Positions 63,401-64,000 of a DNA stretch of 64,000 nt are shown in pieces. Location of the stretch: contig NZ_RQFA01000010.1 in the NCBI RefSeq assembly GCF_004770155.1, positions 191,523 through 255,522 on the forward strand, written 5' to 3'. The DNA comes from Leptospira gomenensis. Lineage in GTDB: Bacteria > Spirochaetota > Leptospiria > Leptospirales > Leptospiraceae. How positions within the stretch are numbered: position 1 is the first letter of the stretch; every line of letters begins with the position of its first letter. The translations under genes were made by a program, and so were the position numbers. The notes under the pieces were generated by a model. It searched no databases, was not told where the DNA came from, and was given only the letters and a program-made list of their open reading frames with translations.

Positions 63401-64000
63401 TTAATTAATTACGTCGCTTATTCTATTTTTAGGTTTATTGTTTTTAATTAAAGCATCCGCTTCAACCGGAAATACTCTTACAATTGCCCATGCTTTATAA
63501 GCAAATGAATCTCCGATTTTGTTTGCTTCAGCAATAACTACTTCAGCAGTTATTTCTCCAACGAAAAGCCGTTTTATATGAAAATCTAGTTTTAATTCAT
63601 CAACTCTGTCTTTTAGCCTTTCAACTTTTTCATGCATTTTATTGGTAGCGTTAACGATACTTTTTTCGAGTGTTTCAGCGAGAGCCAACTCTTTAACTTT
63701 ATTAAGCCAATCCTGAACAGAGAGAATCCCTGTATCATACATAGTAATATTTGTATGTCTGACGAAAGCCTCAATACCAAATACAGTTAAAAAAGAGTAA
63801 ACGAATTCATAACCCAATTCATTGGGGAATTTCTCTTTGAGAATAGGAAACAACAAGATTGTGATTAATATGTTTAAAGTTGCCTGAACAAGAAAATAAA
63901 CTGCGGTTATAAAATTAAACTGGGAAGAAAAAGCAACCTTTGTTCCCATTCGTAATTCTACTATTACTCTTAATAAAGTAAGAACCGAAACAATTAATAT
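63401..64000 (-). CDS. Unknown membrane protein, 5' end outside window
   Basis: The frame is open to the right edge. The first ATG in the window (63949) is preceded in frame by more hydrophobic codons (ILIVSVLTLLRVIVELR), so the real start is probably outside. A membrane segment near FITAVYFLVQATLNILITILLFPIL is followed by a soluble helical region with a coiled-coil segment (ALAETLEKSIVNATNKMHEKVERLKDRVDELKL) and ADALIKNNKPKN at the end. Not recognised. It is opposite to the array and marks the array's outer boundary. Confidence 0.6.
   Translation of the reverse strand: MLIVSVLTLLRVIVELRMGTKVAFSSQFNFITAVYFLVQATLNILITILLFPILKEKFPNELGYEFVYSFLTVFGIEAFVRHTNITMYDTGILSVQDWLNKVKELALAETLEKSIVNATNKMHEKVERLKDRVDELKLDFHIKRLFVGEITAEVVIAEANKIGDSFAYKAWAIVRVFPVEADALIKNNKPKNRISDVIN

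Overview
The window looks like the chromosome of a pathogenic-clade Leptospira. The clearest evidence is a long LigB-type surface lipoprotein with 12 bacterial Ig-like repeats and the WP-x-x-T / AAGL-x-AGK start typical of Lig proteins. A DUF1554 lipoprotein, Bor/TRL-like lipoproteins, relaxed spirochete lipoboxes and many large signalling proteins fit this. No rRNA or tRNA gene was seen.

Layout of the left part (1-35410), which is ordinary, moderately GC-rich core-type DNA: (i) signalling genes, namely a hybrid histidine kinase cut by the window edge, a receiver-kinase, a GGDEF cyclase, two membrane AraC-type regulators and an EAL protein; (ii) a DUF1554 lipoprotein and a minus-strand PP2C phosphatase / STAS partner-switching operon; (iii) a minus-strand RND pump, TolC-like and DUF2892 operon beside a CsoR/CstR-family repressor, with three matching inverted-repeat operators; (iv) TetR and nitroreductase (divergent) and a MarR regulator; (v) ligB, two Bor/TRL-like lipoproteins, a sodium:solute symporter and a patatin-like lipase.

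From 35411 the window is an integron-like cassette array. A tyrosine recombinase at 35411-36445 ends in the IntI-like SPLDIL motif but lacks the extra IntI insertion and carries an added N-terminal domain. It points in the same direction as the array ('reverse' layout). It is followed by a probable attI, 23 attC sites (151-188 nt, RYYYAAC...GTTRRRY-type ends) and 24 cassettes, the last one truncated without an attC. Cassette bodies are AT-rich and the attC sites GC-rich. The cargo is mostly toxin-antitoxin modules (Fic/Doc-like, VapBC, RHH-PIN, MazEF, HigBA, MntA-HepT) and defence-type proteins (SIR2-like, OLD-like ATPase/TOPRIM with two XRE regulators, DUF262, FRG, AAA/TOPRIM-like, probable PD-(D/E)XK nucleases), with several unknowns. 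One cassette occurs twice as an apparently exact copy, and a gene-less cassette of about 293 bp occurs three times and contains a promoter-like sequence.

The most unusual signal is that the two ends of almost every cassette are complementary well beyond the 7-nt core sites (about 13-19 nt in total). A single mismatch recurs at position 11: A at the left end, C at the right end. This would be an A.C mismatch in the top strand but a tolerated G.T wobble in the bottom strand, the strand integron integrases are known to recombine.
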